This document shows, one piece after another, positions 16,494 through 25,082 of a DNA stretch of 64,000 nucleotides. Numbering within the stretch: the first letter of the stretch is position 1; each line of letters begins with the position of its first letter. This DNA is from Deltaproteobacteria bacterium (GTDB taxonomy: Bacteria > Desulfobacterota > Desulfobacteria > Desulfobacterales > Desulfosarcinaceae): contig JAKALP010000006.1 of assembly GCA_021824175.1 (NCBI GenBank), forward strand, positions 186,001 to 250,000, written 5' to 3'. The notes under the pieces are model-generated. The model was not told the DNA's origin and did not search any database. It saw nothing but the letters and a program-made list of their open reading frames with translations. The translations under genes were made by a program, and so were the position numbers.

Positions 16494-17996
16494 TTACCAC
16501 AGGGCGTTTATGAAGCAACCGCCTCCACCACCTCCGCCGCCATCGCTGCTGCCGCTGCTGGAGCTGCTAGAGCTAGTACTACTGCTCGAAGTGCTGCTGG
16601 AGCTGCTGCTTCCATCGGCCGTGACTTGGATATCAAAGGCAGCCAAACTATTGCTGGCGTTGAGTTCATCGGTCACCGTGATCACAATATCATTATATGT
16701 ACCCTCGTCGGACGAGGTCGGCGCACCGGATAGAGCACCCGTTGAAGTATTAATAATGGCCCAGGCCGGCTTATTGGTGATGGAGAAGGTTTTAGTGCCG
16801 CAGCCATTGCTGACCGTGGGAGTAAAGCTATAATCATGACCGCTGGTGATGCTCTCGTCCGGAGTTCCTGAAATGATGGGGGCCACACAACCCGGCGTCA
16901 CTTGGATGTTGAAGCTATCCAATTCATCGTAATTGCTGTTCTGATCGGTGACACGGATCACAATACCACTCGCGGTGCCCACATTTGCCAGTGTGGGGGT
17001 GCCGGTTAGAGCGCCCGTGATTGCGCTGAAGGTGGCCCAAGCCGGTTTGTTGGTGATGGAGAAAGTCTTTGTGCCGCAGCCATCGCTGACCGTGGGAGTA
17101 AAGCTATAAGTGTTACCCGCCACGATGCTCACGGTCGGAGAACCGGAGAGCGTTGGAGCGGGCGGACAGACAACATCCAAGTCAAATGAGGTCAGAGAAG
17201 TACTATCACCGTAGCTGTCTGTAACACTGATTCCGATTCCCGTGTAGGCATTCACATCGGAAAACACAGGCGTGCCGGATAAGCGGCCATTGTCGGTGTT
17301 GAATCCGGCCCAGCCCGGCTGACCTGCAATGGAAAAAGTAAAAGGTCCGGCGCTACATACATCATCGAGGGTAGGTTGGAAGCTGTATGGTTGCCCTACA
17401 GGAGCGGTCCCATTGGGGATTCCGTTAATTAATGGCAAGCATATCAGGCTGGTATTGCCAGCTAAATTATCGCTCTCTGGCGAAAATAGGACTGCCTTTT
17501 CGTTGATATCATTAACGTATGTGTAATCCCCGTTTATATACCCATACCAAGCAATTTCAGCAGATCCTGTTTTATAAGCAGGAGAATTCAAGTTGAACGT
17601 GATACGTGCAAGGCGTATTATGGAGTTCGGCAGAATTTCCCCAGTTGCATCTGCTGGGGTAATTATTAATTGAATGCCCCCGGTGGTTGAATCAACTATA
17701 AATTGGTTGAGCTGCATCGCTTCATAATGTGAGTTACTATTAAAATCTGGATGCTCAAGAGACAGCGTCTGGTATGTAAGCGCATTGCTATTATACGTTA
17801 TCGCTAAGTGGGTAGTACCTAAGGCAAACTGCGTACTGCCATCACTGATAATATTGATGTCAATCGCATAAGAGAGCTTACCCGTGAAACCAACATCTTG
17901 GATTGTGCTCGTGGCCGTTGCAAACTCCTGGGCAACGGCATTGGTGGCGAATAAAAAAAACAATAGAGTTACAAGTAGTAGGGGGGGCTTTTTCAT
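16494..17996 (-). CDS. secreted protein with repeated Ig-like domains and Ser/Gly-Cys tail
   Basis: 500 residues. ATG 17996 follows TTGGAG with good spacing. Signal peptide KKPPLLLVTLLFFLFATNAVA. The first 190 residues resemble a cohesin-like carbohydrate/protein-binding domain (LAITYNSNALTYQTLSLEHP). Three putative-Ig repeats follow, each with YSFTPTVSDGCGTKTFSITN, a WA..TGALTGTP segment and a D.-rich end; two copies are nearly identical. The C-terminus is a poly-Ser linker, Gly8, then CFINALW. That Gly-Cys-Phe-Ile ending resembles C-terminal sorting tails of surface proteins in this group. Likely displayed at the cell surface; ligand unknown. Confidence 0.75.
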   Translation of the reverse strand: MKKPPLLLVTLLFFLFATNAVAQEFATATSTIQDVGFTGKLSYAIDINIISDGSTQFALGTTHLAITYNSNALTYQTLSLEHPDFNSNSHYEAMQLNQFIVDSTTGGIQLIITPADATGEILPNSIIRLARITFNLNSPAYKTGSAEIAWYGYINGDYTYVNDINEKAVLFSPESDNLAGNTSLICLPLINGIPNGTAPVGQPYSFQPTLDDVCSAGPFTFSIAGQPGWAGFNTDNGRLSGTPVFSDVNAYTGIGISVTDSYGDSTSLTSFDLDVVCPPAPTLSGSPTVSIVAGNTYSFTPTVSDGCGTKTFSITNKPAWATFSAITGALTGTPTLANVGTASGIVIRVTDQNSNYDELDSFNIQVTPGCVAPIISGTPDESITSGHDYSFTPTVSNGCGTKTFSITNKPAWAIINTSTGALSGAPTSSDEGTYNDIVITVTDELNASNSLAAFDIQVTADGSSSSSSTSSSSTSSSSSSSGSSDGGGGGGGGCFINALW

Positions 17997-18546
17997 TTTT
18001 TTCTCCAACTACGCGGGGAACATTCCGCGTTCAAATGGCGTCCCCTAGTGTTGCGGGGGATCGGGACGCGTTTGCCAGATCATTGCGGCCCTTTTGGGGG
18101 GACAAAAGGAAAACCGCCAAGCTCCGGTCAAGGATTCTTTCTGCAAATGGCATGCCCTTTTTCTATGACTTTGGCCTTACATTTTTATTTTTAAATTTAT
18201 TCCAATGAGTTATGCGCTTGGCGCGGAGCGAAAAACAAAGGCGACCAATGAATGGATAAGGTCAAAAGAGAAATATAAAGCAGGTAATTTGGGGCCGATT
18301 GGGTAATACGGTTCACATCAAATTAGATAGCCCTATTCCACAAAATGGCAATCATGTACCCAAGCCAGCGCACCCACCCGAAATGAATTTTCAGGCCCAA
18401 CGCGACGTCGCCAGGACTGCTGTGAAAGCGGTTTCCTGGAACTTAGTGCCTGCCTTCCCGCAGCCATGATCCCACTTTTTCGCTAAAGTTTTTCCAGCAA
18501 CCGCCGATATCTGAGAAGGGTAACCCCGGAAAGGATTAACGCGACT
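17997..18546. other. intergenic region, no gene recognised
   Basis: About 550 bases. An AT-rich patch near 18180-18205 (CTTACATTTTTATTTTTAAA) and a CCCCTAGTGTTGCGGGGG hairpin-like patch near 18041-18060 could hold the promoter and leader of the minus-strand Ig-repeat gene. No convincing -35/-10 pair or coding frame was found. Confidence 0.5.
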
Positions 18547-18720
18547 ATGGATATTGCACCGATCAACACCAACACCGCCTTGGCGGCGGTGGTCCGCATG
18601 GAAGGCGCCAACGCCGAGATGCAGACCAAGATGATGAAGCAGCAAGCCGACAGCCAGCAGCAATTGGCCGAGATGCTCCAGGCCATCGGGGTCGGGCAGA
18701 ATGTGGATATCAAGGCGTAA
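18547..18720 (+). CDS. YjfB-like small putative motility protein
   Basis: 57 residues beginning MDIAPINTNTALAAVVRMEG and ending GVGQNVDIKA. An N-terminal MDI, an amphipathic helical middle rich in Met/Gln/Ala, and a C-terminal G.G.NVDIKA match the layout of the YjfB family (putative motility protein, about 60 residues). An AAAGGA site lies about 11 bases before the ATG. No flagellar genes are nearby. The family call rests on pattern memory only. Confidence 0.6.
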   Translation: MDIAPINTNTALAAVVRMEGANAEMQTKMMKQQADSQQQLAEMLQAIGVGQNVDIKA

Positions 18721-18955
18721 CTCCAGCGCCTTAACCCAGCAGTCCCAAAAACGTATAGGCATGCCCCTTGGGTCGCAATCTTCACGGACTCTAAGGGGCA
18801 TTTTTTTCCCAAACAACAGCACCGATCCATCCAAATCAGGCGGGTGGATCTTTGACCATCCGCCCACTGCCGCGGGTTGCCTTTCATTTTTGGGGACTTA
18901 TCTTTGCGGATAATTCAAGCCACACCCACTGACCCAAAGCATAAAGGAGATCCCG

Positions 18956-19492
18956 ATGATTCCCGAAAAGTTGGCCAAAGCAATGAACGAGCAGATTAAA
19001 AACGAAATGGAGTCGGCCTATATTTATCTCTCCATGGCCGCCTATTTTCACGCCCAGAGCCTAGACGGCATGGCGCACTGGATGCGCTGCCAGGCCCATG
19101 AAGAGACCATCCATGCCATGAAATTCATGGATCATCTCGTTGACCGCAACATGACGGTCAAGCTGCTGGATCTGGCCCAACTCAAGACCCAATGGAAAAC
19201 GCCGCTGGAAGCCTGGCAAGATGCCTATGCCCACGAGCAGTTCATCACCTCCAAAATCAATGACCTGACCTCCATTGCCCGCGAGGTGCGCGATTACCAG
19301 TCCGAACCGATGCTGGCCTGGTTCACCAACGAGCAAATCGAAGAAGAGGCCACCACCAATAAAATCTCCGGTGAAATGGAAATGGTGGGCGACAGCAAAA
19401 CCGCCTTACTCATGCTGGATCGCGAACTGGGGGGCCGGGCATTTCCCGTTGGATCACCTTTTGATCCTACGGCCTATGCCCAGGCCACATAA
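18956..19492 (+). CDS. ftnA: ferritin (non-haem, bacterial FtnA type)
   Basis: Iron-storage four-helix-bundle protein, 178 residues. Ferroxidase ligands are visible: ESAYIYLSMAAYF (first glutamate, about residue 18), CQAHEETIHAMKF (Glu/His, about 50-54) and TNEQIEEEATTNKI (later helix glutamates). ATG 18956 follows AAAGGAGATCCC. Monocistronic. Expected to oxidise Fe(II) and store it, also buffering oxidative stress in an anaerobe. Confidence 0.93.
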   Translation: MIPEKLAKAMNEQIKNEMESAYIYLSMAAYFHAQSLDGMAHWMRCQAHEETIHAMKFMDHLVDRNMTVKLLDLAQLKTQWKTPLEAWQDAYAHEQFITSKINDLTSIAREVRDYQSEPMLAWFTNEQIEEEATTNKISGEMEMVGDSKTALLMLDRELGGRAFPVGSPFDPTAYAQAT

Positions 19493-19797
19493 ATCGTTAA
19501 TACGATTTCAAGCCTTTCTCGTGGCGCCACGTGGCAGAGTGCATTGCAAGCACCGGCGCATGGTGTGCACGGTGCACCCTGCCCATGGTACGCCCATCTT
19601 AAGCCTCCAAAGTAACGCCGCGACCGCGGTGCGGCGGGCCATTGTCGTTTGATTCGGATAGGGCGGGTTTCGCCATTGCAGCCTGGCATAGAGAGACCGG
19701 CGCCGGATCGAAAATTCTACCCAAAAAATCCTACCCTTTTCTAAAGTTTATCATATCGCCCGTCGATACTACCCAATGAGTAGACCTTAAAATAGGG
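19493..19797. other. intergenic region ferritin-FapA
   Basis: About 305 bases rich in GC palindromes, e.g. GTGGCGCCACGTGG near 19524 and CGCCGCGACCGCGGTGCGGCG near 19616. These may end the ferritin transcript, although no T-run follows. A sigma-54-like TGGCAG..TTGCAA near 19531 has the wrong spacing. Confidence 0.4.
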
Positions 19798-21639
19798 ATG
19801 CCAATGTCCGATGTTGAGCAAATAGACAAGCTTTTTGGCGAGATCGCCATTGAAAAGCAAATCGTTACCAAGGACAAGCTCGAACGCGCCTTGGTGATCC
19901 AGCGTTGCATCAATAATCGGACCCAGGTGTTCATGCCCATTGGCGCCGTACTTCAGAAGATGGGGGTGCTGACCAAAGAGCAGGTGGATTCGATTCTGGC
20001 GGTTCAAGCTGGCGGTGCTGCGCCCCAGCCGGTCGCTGGTGCCCTGGATGGCTGGACCGATGCGGTGCCGCTGGCCTCCGGGACCGGAAAACAGGTCCGC
20101 CTTGAGGTGGCGCCGGACAAACTGAGCGCCACCATCGCTCCGACCCAAGATCTTCAACCCCCGCCCTCAATGGAAAAGATCAAGGCCCTGCTGCTGGAAA
20201 ACAATATCTCGTACGGTGTGATCAGCGATAAACTGCTGTCCGCCTATCTGGCGCAAAACCCCATGCCCATGGATCCTTTTGTGGTGGCGCGCGGGGTGGA
20301 GCCGGTGCCGGGCAAGCCGCCGGAGATTCAGTACTTCTTTGATACCAATCCCATGCGCATTGGCACCCTGCTGGAAGACGGCACCATGGATTGGAAGAAC
20401 CGCGGCGAGATTCCCCAAGTAGCGGCCGACACGCTCCTGGCTGAAAAGGTGGGCGGTGATCCCGGCAAGCCGGGCACTGATGTGTTTGGGCAGGAGATTC
20501 CTGTGCCGCGCATCAAGGACCCATCCCTGAAATTCTCCAAGGGCGTGACCCGCTCCGAAGACGGCCGGCAGCTTATCGCCAAAATCGGCGGCACCCCCCG
20601 GCTGGGACCGGATGGACGCGTCACGGTCTGGGCCGTCCTGCCCATTGATTCCAATGTCGGCATCGAAACCGGCAATGTGATCTTCGAGGGCCACGTCGAA
20701 GTCAACGGCGGCATCGAAAGCGGCTATATGGTCAAGGCCGGCAGCCTCGAAACCCGCGAAATCCAGAGCGCCACCATTGATATCAGCGGGGACATGGCAG
20801 TCCATACCGGCATATACAGCACCACCGGCAAGGTGGGCGGCCACCTCAAGGCCAGCCACATCCACAACAGCACTTTGGAGGTGCTGGGCGATCTGGTGGT
20901 GGAAAAGGAAATCTTCGGCTGCACCATTGAGATCAACGGCCGCTGCCTTGTGGACAGCGGCAAAATCATCAGCTCCAAAATCAGCGCCAAAAAGGGCATC
21001 CAGGTCAAGGATATCGGCACTTCGGCCGCCAAGCCCAGCGAATTGACCGTGGGCGTGGACTACAAATATGAACGGGAGATGAAGGCCTGCAAGGATGCCT
21101 TGGCCGATCAGGAGCGCAAAAAGACTGAAACGGAGACCACGGTCACCAACCTGAAAAAGCGCATCGATGAGCTGGATGCCGAGCTGGGTCAGGTGGCTCA
21201 GGAACAAGACGGCTGCATGGTTCAAAAGCGCCAGCTGGAAGAACGGCTCAAGGAACCGGCCATTGCTAAAAATAAGGAGAAAATCAGCCTGCTTCAGGAG
21301 CTAATCAGCGACTTGGGCGCCAAATACGAGCTGCTGGATAAAAAGGTGCAGGCCATCATGGCCCAGGATGACCAGGTGCGCGCCCAAATTGCCCACTACA
21401 CCCAAGAGGCCGCCAACTTTGACAAGCAGATCGCGGAGATCAAAGAGAAGATTCAAATCCTCGAAGAATCCGCCAAGATAGATCCCGGCAACCCGGTGAT
21501 CAAAGCCAGCGGAACCGTGTTTGCCAAAACCCTGGTGATCTGTCCCCACCGTCGCTTGCTGATCCCCAATGAGACCAAGAATGTGCGCATCAGCGAAATT
21601 TTAGAAGACGGCAAGCAGTACTCCATCAAAATCGCCTAA
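19798..21639 (+). CDS. FapA/DUF342 family protein with N-terminal MshEN-like domain
   Basis: 613 residues. Residues about 8-70 contain two 24-residue LxGexL..xxx(I/V)(T)..xL..AL..Q units (GEIAIEKQIVTKDKLERAL; IGAVLQKMGVLTKEQVDSIL), which resemble the GspE/MshE N-terminal domain. The FapA N-terminal domain and the DUF342 beta-helix follow (about 150-390; GGIESGYMVKAGSLETREIQ, GDLVVEKEIFG). A long coiled coil spans about 420-545 (KKRIDELDAELGQVAQEQDG) and a short beta domain closes it. DUF342 proteins are polymeric right-handed helices of unknown or regulatory role. ATG 19798 or 19804 are equally possible. Confidence 0.85.
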   Translation: MPMSDVEQIDKLFGEIAIEKQIVTKDKLERALVIQRCINNRTQVFMPIGAVLQKMGVLTKEQVDSILAVQAGGAAPQPVAGALDGWTDAVPLASGTGKQVRLEVAPDKLSATIAPTQDLQPPPSMEKIKALLLENNISYGVISDKLLSAYLAQNPMPMDPFVVARGVEPVPGKPPEIQYFFDTNPMRIGTLLEDGTMDWKNRGEIPQVAADTLLAEKVGGDPGKPGTDVFGQEIPVPRIKDPSLKFSKGVTRSEDGRQLIAKIGGTPRLGPDGRVTVWAVLPIDSNVGIETGNVIFEGHVEVNGGIESGYMVKAGSLETREIQSATIDISGDMAVHTGIYSTTGKVGGHLKASHIHNSTLEVLGDLVVEKEIFGCTIEINGRCLVDSGKIISSKISAKKGIQVKDIGTSAAKPSELTVGVDYKYEREMKACKDALADQERKKTETETTVTNLKKRIDELDAELGQVAQEQDGCMVQKRQLEERLKEPAIAKNKEKISLLQELISDLGAKYELLDKKVQAIMAQDDQVRAQIAHYTQEAANFDKQIAEIKEKIQILEESAKIDPGNPVIKASGTVFAKTLVICPHRRLLIPNETKNVRISEILEDGKQYSIKIA

Positions 21640-21673
21640 GTATTCCTGGTTATAATTGCCCTGACATATCGGT

Positions 21674-21697
21674 TCGTACTCGTACTCGTACGCGTAC
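21674..21697. repeat. word repeat, CGTACTC family
   Basis: TCGTACTCGTACTCGTACGC followed by GTAC, the same phrase as the left arm of the hairpin upstream of leuC. No facing copy nearby. Just downstream of fapA. Confidence 0.75.
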
Positions 21698-21828
21698 AAC
21701 TTGTAATGAAACCGAAATGCAACAGCCTGGACTTTCGCTATGGTGCAGGGCGATTGCATGAAAAATTCAAATTCGAATTATCCAAAAATTAAATAAATGA
21801 GGGGTCGGGGAGTTATTGGTTTAGCGGC

Positions 21829-21906
21829 CCGTCATTCCCGCGAAGGCGGGAATCCAGATTCAAAGGATGCCATAACGCTGGATGCCCGCCTGCGCGGGCA
21901 TGACGG
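21829..21906. repeat. dRS3-like inverted repeat (CCGTCATTCCCGCGAA...)
   Basis: 78-bp element with exact terminal inverts CCGTCAT / ATGACGG. Each end carries an internal hairpin: ATTCCCGCGAAGGCGGGAAT and GCCCGCCTGCGCGGGC. ATTCCCGC..GCGGGAAT units are well known as dispersed repeats in Neisseria (dRS3) and many other proteobacteria. Confidence 0.85.
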
Positions 21907-21931
21907 AAGAAACACCCCGAGTCCTGAAATA

Positions 21932-22014
21932 GATATCGAATATCGAACAAGGAACAGTAAAATATCGAAGGAAAACTTTATGATTCGATATTTGTTGTTC
22001 GATATTCGATATTC
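21932..22014. repeat. facing inverted word repeat, GATATTCGATA family
   Basis: Left arm (21932-21971) GATATCGAATATCGAACAAG ... AAAATATCGAAGG. Right arm (21984-22014) TTCGATATTTGTTGTTCGAT ... ATTCGATATTCA, its inverse. A short spacer separates them. The right arm creates a false frame reading FDIRYS. Confidence 0.8.
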
Positions 22015-22107
22015 ATTATTTTGGATGGAGTGTGGTGTTTGTGGCAGCTCAATGGGCTACATGCGATGCCCTGCCCTCTGGCGCCCCCCATTTGACCATT
22101 GCCCCCA

Positions 22108-22902
22108 ATGGCGTTAATAGAAGCCATGATCATTGTGGCCGACAATCTCCATGTGATTCAACCCGCCATTGCCAAAGCGGTGCAGACACTCGACCCGGCG
22201 CCGATCCGGGAACTGGCGCTGCGCTGTATTCAGGCCGGCGCCCAGGCCCTGGATATTAACTCCGGGCCCTTGAGCAAAATGCCCCAGGAGCGAATGCGCT
22301 TTCTGGTTGAAAGCGTCCAGACCGTCACTGATCTGCCTCTGATTCTGGACACCACCAATGCCACGGCCATGGCCGCCGGGTTGGAAGCGTGCCGCGGTCG
22401 CGCCACCATCAATGGATTTTCCCTAGAGCCGGCCAAGATCGAACGCATGCTGCCGTTGGCGAGGCAGTTTGATGCCGACATCATCGGCTATCTCTTGGGT
22501 GCCAACAGCCAGGTGCCGGTGGAAGCCGACGAGATGATGGCCGTGGCCGTGGCGCTCTTTGAGCAATACACCCAAGCTGGGCTGGACCCGGCACGACTGA
22601 TCATTGATCCCGTGATCGCGCCTCTTTCCTGGCAAGAAGGGGCCCGGCACAACCAGGCCGTGTTGAAGGTGATCGCGGGGCTGCCCGATCTGCTGGGAAC
22701 TCCGGTGCGCACCATTGCCGGGCTTTCCAACCTGGCCACGGGCCGCCTGCCTTTAGAACGCAAAATCACTTTGGAGCAAACTTTTCTACCCATGCTGGCC
22801 GCCGCGGGTTTGGATATGGTGTTGACCAATGTACTGCACGCGCCAACCCTTCAAACCGCCCGGCTCTGCGACCAGTTGTTGGGAGACCGGATCTTTGCCT
22901 GA
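22108..22902 (+). CDS. MtrH/AcsE-like methyltetrahydrofolate (pterin) methyltransferase
   Basis: About 264 residues of the dihydropteroate-synthase-fold family that includes AcsE (methyl-H4folate:corrinoid iron-sulfur protein methyltransferase) and MtrH. Visible signatures: GAQALDINSGP (pterin-binding Asp/Asn), PLILDTTNATAMAAGLEACR, TINGFSLEPAKIERMLPLA and LIIDPVIAPLSW. Expected to move a methyl group between a folate and a corrinoid protein in acetyl-CoA pathway or C1 metabolism. No corrinoid protein gene is adjacent. ATG 22108 or 22126 (MIIVADNLHV); neither has a strong ribosome site. Followed by an amidohydrolase 31 bases away. Confidence 0.82.
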   Translation: MALIEAMIIVADNLHVIQPAIAKAVQTLDPAPIRELALRCIQAGAQALDINSGPLSKMPQERMRFLVESVQTVTDLPLILDTTNATAMAAGLEACRGRATINGFSLEPAKIERMLPLARQFDADIIGYLLGANSQVPVEADEMMAVAVALFEQYTQAGLDPARLIIDPVIAPLSWQEGARHNQAVLKVIAGLPDLLGTPVRTIAGLSNLATGRLPLERKITLEQTFLPMLAAAGLDMVLTNVLHAPTLQTARLCDQLLGDRIFA

Positions 22903-22933
22903 ATTTCAGAAATATTCTACCTAAGGAGATAGC

Positions 22934-23776
22934 ATGCGGATTGATTTTCATACTCATATCTTCCCTAAAGCCATCCGGGAGCAGCGCGAGCGTTATCTGC
23001 CCGGTGAGCCGGCCTTTGAGCTGCTCTATGCTTCGGTCAATTCAAGGATGGTGGGCGCGAATGAATTAGTGGCGGCCATGGACCAGCACGGGGTGGACAA
23101 GGCGGTCACCTTCGGCTTTCCCTGGCAATCCATGCAGACCGCCCGGCGCCACAATGACTATATCCTGGAGTCGGTGCAGCGCCACCCCCAACGTCTCATT
23201 GGTTTTTGCTGCGTGGATGCCGGCCAGCCCCAGGCCCCGGCCGAAGTGGAGCGCTGCCTGAAAGCAGGACTGGCCGGCGTGGGCGAACTGGCCTTTTACT
23301 GCGATGACTTCGCCTGCCGCCTGGACACCATGGATGAAATCATGGCGTTGGCCCGCAACTTCGATTGCCCGGTAATGCTCCACACCAACGAGCCGGTGGG
23401 CCATCAGTACCCCGGTAAGACCAACAACACCCTGGCTCAGATCTACGCGCTGGTGAAACGCTTCCCCGGCAACCGCATCGTGCTGGCCCACTGGGGCGGC
23501 GGCCTCTTCTGGTACACCCTCATGAAGAAAGAGGTGACCGAAGTATTGGCCAACGTGTGGGTGGATACCGCCGCTTCGCCCTTTCTCTACAAGCCCGCCA
23601 TTTACTCCATGGCCATGAGCCTGGCTGGAGAAGACAAAGTGCTTTTCGGCACCGATTACCCGTTGCTGGCCGCCCCGCGCTACCTCAAAGAGATGGCCCA
23701 GGCTGGGCTGAGCGACTCCCAAATACAGAAGATCTGCTCCAGCAACGCAGTCAATCTCCTAAAACTCAAATTGTAA
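22934..23776 (+). CDS. amidohydrolase family protein (Amidohydro_2)
   Basis: 280 residues. Metal-site motifs: N-terminal HxH in RIDFHTHIFPK, GVGELAFYCDDF, PVMLHTNEPVGH, IVLAHWGGG and FGTDYPLLA. ATG 22934 follows CTAAGGAGATAGC. It probably forms an operon with the upstream pterin methyltransferase-like gene. Substrate unknown. Its stop codon lies inside the palindromic terminator it shares with the convergent gene. Confidence 0.87.
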   Translation: MRIDFHTHIFPKAIREQRERYLPGEPAFELLYASVNSRMVGANELVAAMDQHGVDKAVTFGFPWQSMQTARRHNDYILESVQRHPQRLIGFCCVDAGQPQAPAEVERCLKAGLAGVGELAFYCDDFACRLDTMDEIMALARNFDCPVMLHTNEPVGHQYPGKTNNTLAQIYALVKRFPGNRIVLAHWGGGLFWYTLMKKEVTEVLANVWVDTAASPFLYKPAIYSMAMSLAGEDKVLFGTDYPLLAAPRYLKEMAQAGLSDSQIQKICSSNAVNLLKLKL

Positions 23777-23819
23777 TTTTTTTGAGGGGCGGGCGTACGC
23801 CCGCCCCTCAAAAAAATTA
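23774..23819. terminator. 46-bp perfect palindrome, bidirectional terminator
   Basis: Perfect palindrome centred at 23796/23797: T(A)ATT..TTTGAGGGGCGGGCGT and its exact inverse. A 13-bp GC-rich stem is flanked by T6-7 in both directions. It contains the TAA of the plus-strand amidohydrolase (23774-23776) and the TAA of the minus-strand gene (23817-23819), so both convergent genes end in its outermost bases. Confidence 0.95.
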
Positions 23820-24713
23820 TTGGTATTTGTTTTTCAGAGCCGCCAGCCGCGACAGATAGCGCTGCCTGTAAAGCAACCCCTTCTGATTGCTGATGTCATA
23901 GAAAAGATAATCAAGATGGGGTCGGATATCGAGGCCGTAAGAATTGAGCTTGGCGTCATTGGCCTGATCCAGGGCCAGCAAGGCGTAGTAATTGATCAGC
24001 ATGCGCAATTTGCTGTCCCGGCGCAGAAGATAGCTGCGGCCGCCCAGGGTGTTGAGGAAGAAAGCGGAATATTGGTAAAGGGTTCCCAGCCGGGATGAGG
24101 TTTTGACCGTCTGGTTGCCCGTGTCGCAAACGATCAACCAGCTATAAAGAACCGCCATGGCCGGCTCCACCACGGCGGATTCACTTTTAAGTATCTCTTT
24201 GATCAAACTGACGCGATCCTTGCCCAAGACCCGGTAGAGATGGGTGACGTTATGCATCAAATTGGTTAAATTCTCCATCTCCCCTACATCCGCCGGCGGA
24301 TTGGCGGCCAATTTCTGGTACATCTCTTCAAATAACTCTTCGGCCCGGGAGTTGATGCCCGCTCCGGCCAGATAGCCCTTGCTGTCCAGATAACGGAAAA
24401 AGGCCACGGCTTGGGCCGTGATCTTCTGGCAATCCACGCTTTCGGCCTGCAGCGCCGTCATGGGCTTATCGGAACCAAAAGCGCTTTCCAGGTCCGGCCC
24501 CGTGGCCGTGGACCGACCTCCGGCGCCTTCACCTTCGCTCAAATCGTGCAGATCGGATTCCAACTGGGCCATGCGTTTGGCGCACGCCGCGATTTCCCGG
24601 TCCACCGCATGTTCTACGGCTTGGGTATGCCACTGCTTGATCAGGTAAAATCCCAGCAAACCGAGGCCCACCACGGCAAAAAGGATCACCAATATTTTGA
24701 CTGTCTTGTCCAT
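23817..24713 (-). CDS. membrane-anchored hypothetical protein
   Basis: 298 residues. An N-terminal signal anchor (VKILVILFAVVGLGLLGFYL) precedes a short coiled-coil-like segment (EIAACAKRMAQLESDLHDL) and an all-helical remainder (KITAQAVAFFRYLDSKGYLA; NLMHNVTHLYRVLGKDR; LINYYALLALDQANDAKL). No catalytic motif or known family is recognised. Expected location is the periplasmic face of the inner membrane. Monocistronic, convergent with the amidohydrolase. Confidence 0.7.
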   Translation of the reverse strand: MDKTVKILVILFAVVGLGLLGFYLIKQWHTQAVEHAVDREIAACAKRMAQLESDLHDLSEGEGAGGRSTATGPDLESAFGSDKPMTALQAESVDCQKITAQAVAFFRYLDSKGYLAGAGINSRAEELFEEMYQKLAANPPADVGEMENLTNLMHNVTHLYRVLGKDRVSLIKEILKSESAVVEPAMAVLYSWLIVCDTGNQTVKTSSRLGTLYQYSAFFLNTLGGRSYLLRRDSKLRMLINYYALLALDQANDAKLNSYGLDIRPHLDYLFYDISNQKGLLYRQRYLSRLAALKNKYQ

Positions 24714-24933
24714 GGTCGTTAACCGTTTGTGCGTTTAAACATATGCCATGAATGGCTTTTGGAGTCCGCTCAGGCGCCTCGCCGCAGTATGACGCCATCC
24801 GCATTGGCCGAATGGATGATCAAAGATGGCTTACCTTACGCCCTCAAAAATTGGTTTGCAAGGAGAACATGGGGTGTCCGCAGACTATACGCCATGTAAA
24901 ACCTATTGACATCCTTAAAGGAGGGCTTCAAGA

Positions 24934-25082
24934 ATGAATCGGGTGGGCCTTGCTTTGGCGCGACCCGTTGGCCGAGGAGTCATGGCGTGAGGCTTGCATT
25001 GTTGTGCCCAGACGACATGCACTGTGTCCATGAGGGTGCCACCAACCCGAGGACCTGGGACATGATGATCAGGATGATATAA
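24934..25082 (+). promoter_or_regulatory. possible leader with two tiny overlapping ORFs before the sensor kinase
   Basis: An 18-codon frame (MNRVGLALARPVGRGVMA, 24934-24990) has a strong AAAGGAGGG site. Its TGA overlaps a GTG that opens a 31-codon frame ending at 25082, three bases before the kinase ATG, which itself has only AGGAT. The chain of overlaps suggests translational coupling or a leader. The rest of 24714-24933 shows nothing recognisable. Low certainty. Confidence 0.3.

Noticed and set aside
19531-19548. Sigma-54 promoter TGGCAG...TTGCAA
   Set aside because: The -24 GG and -12 GC are one base too far apart and the nearest gene start is about 250 bases away.
21797-22117. 106-codon frame with RYLLFDIRYSLFW text
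   Set aside because: Translation of the dRS3-like and GATATTCGATA repeats; such text is typical of spurious frames over repeats.
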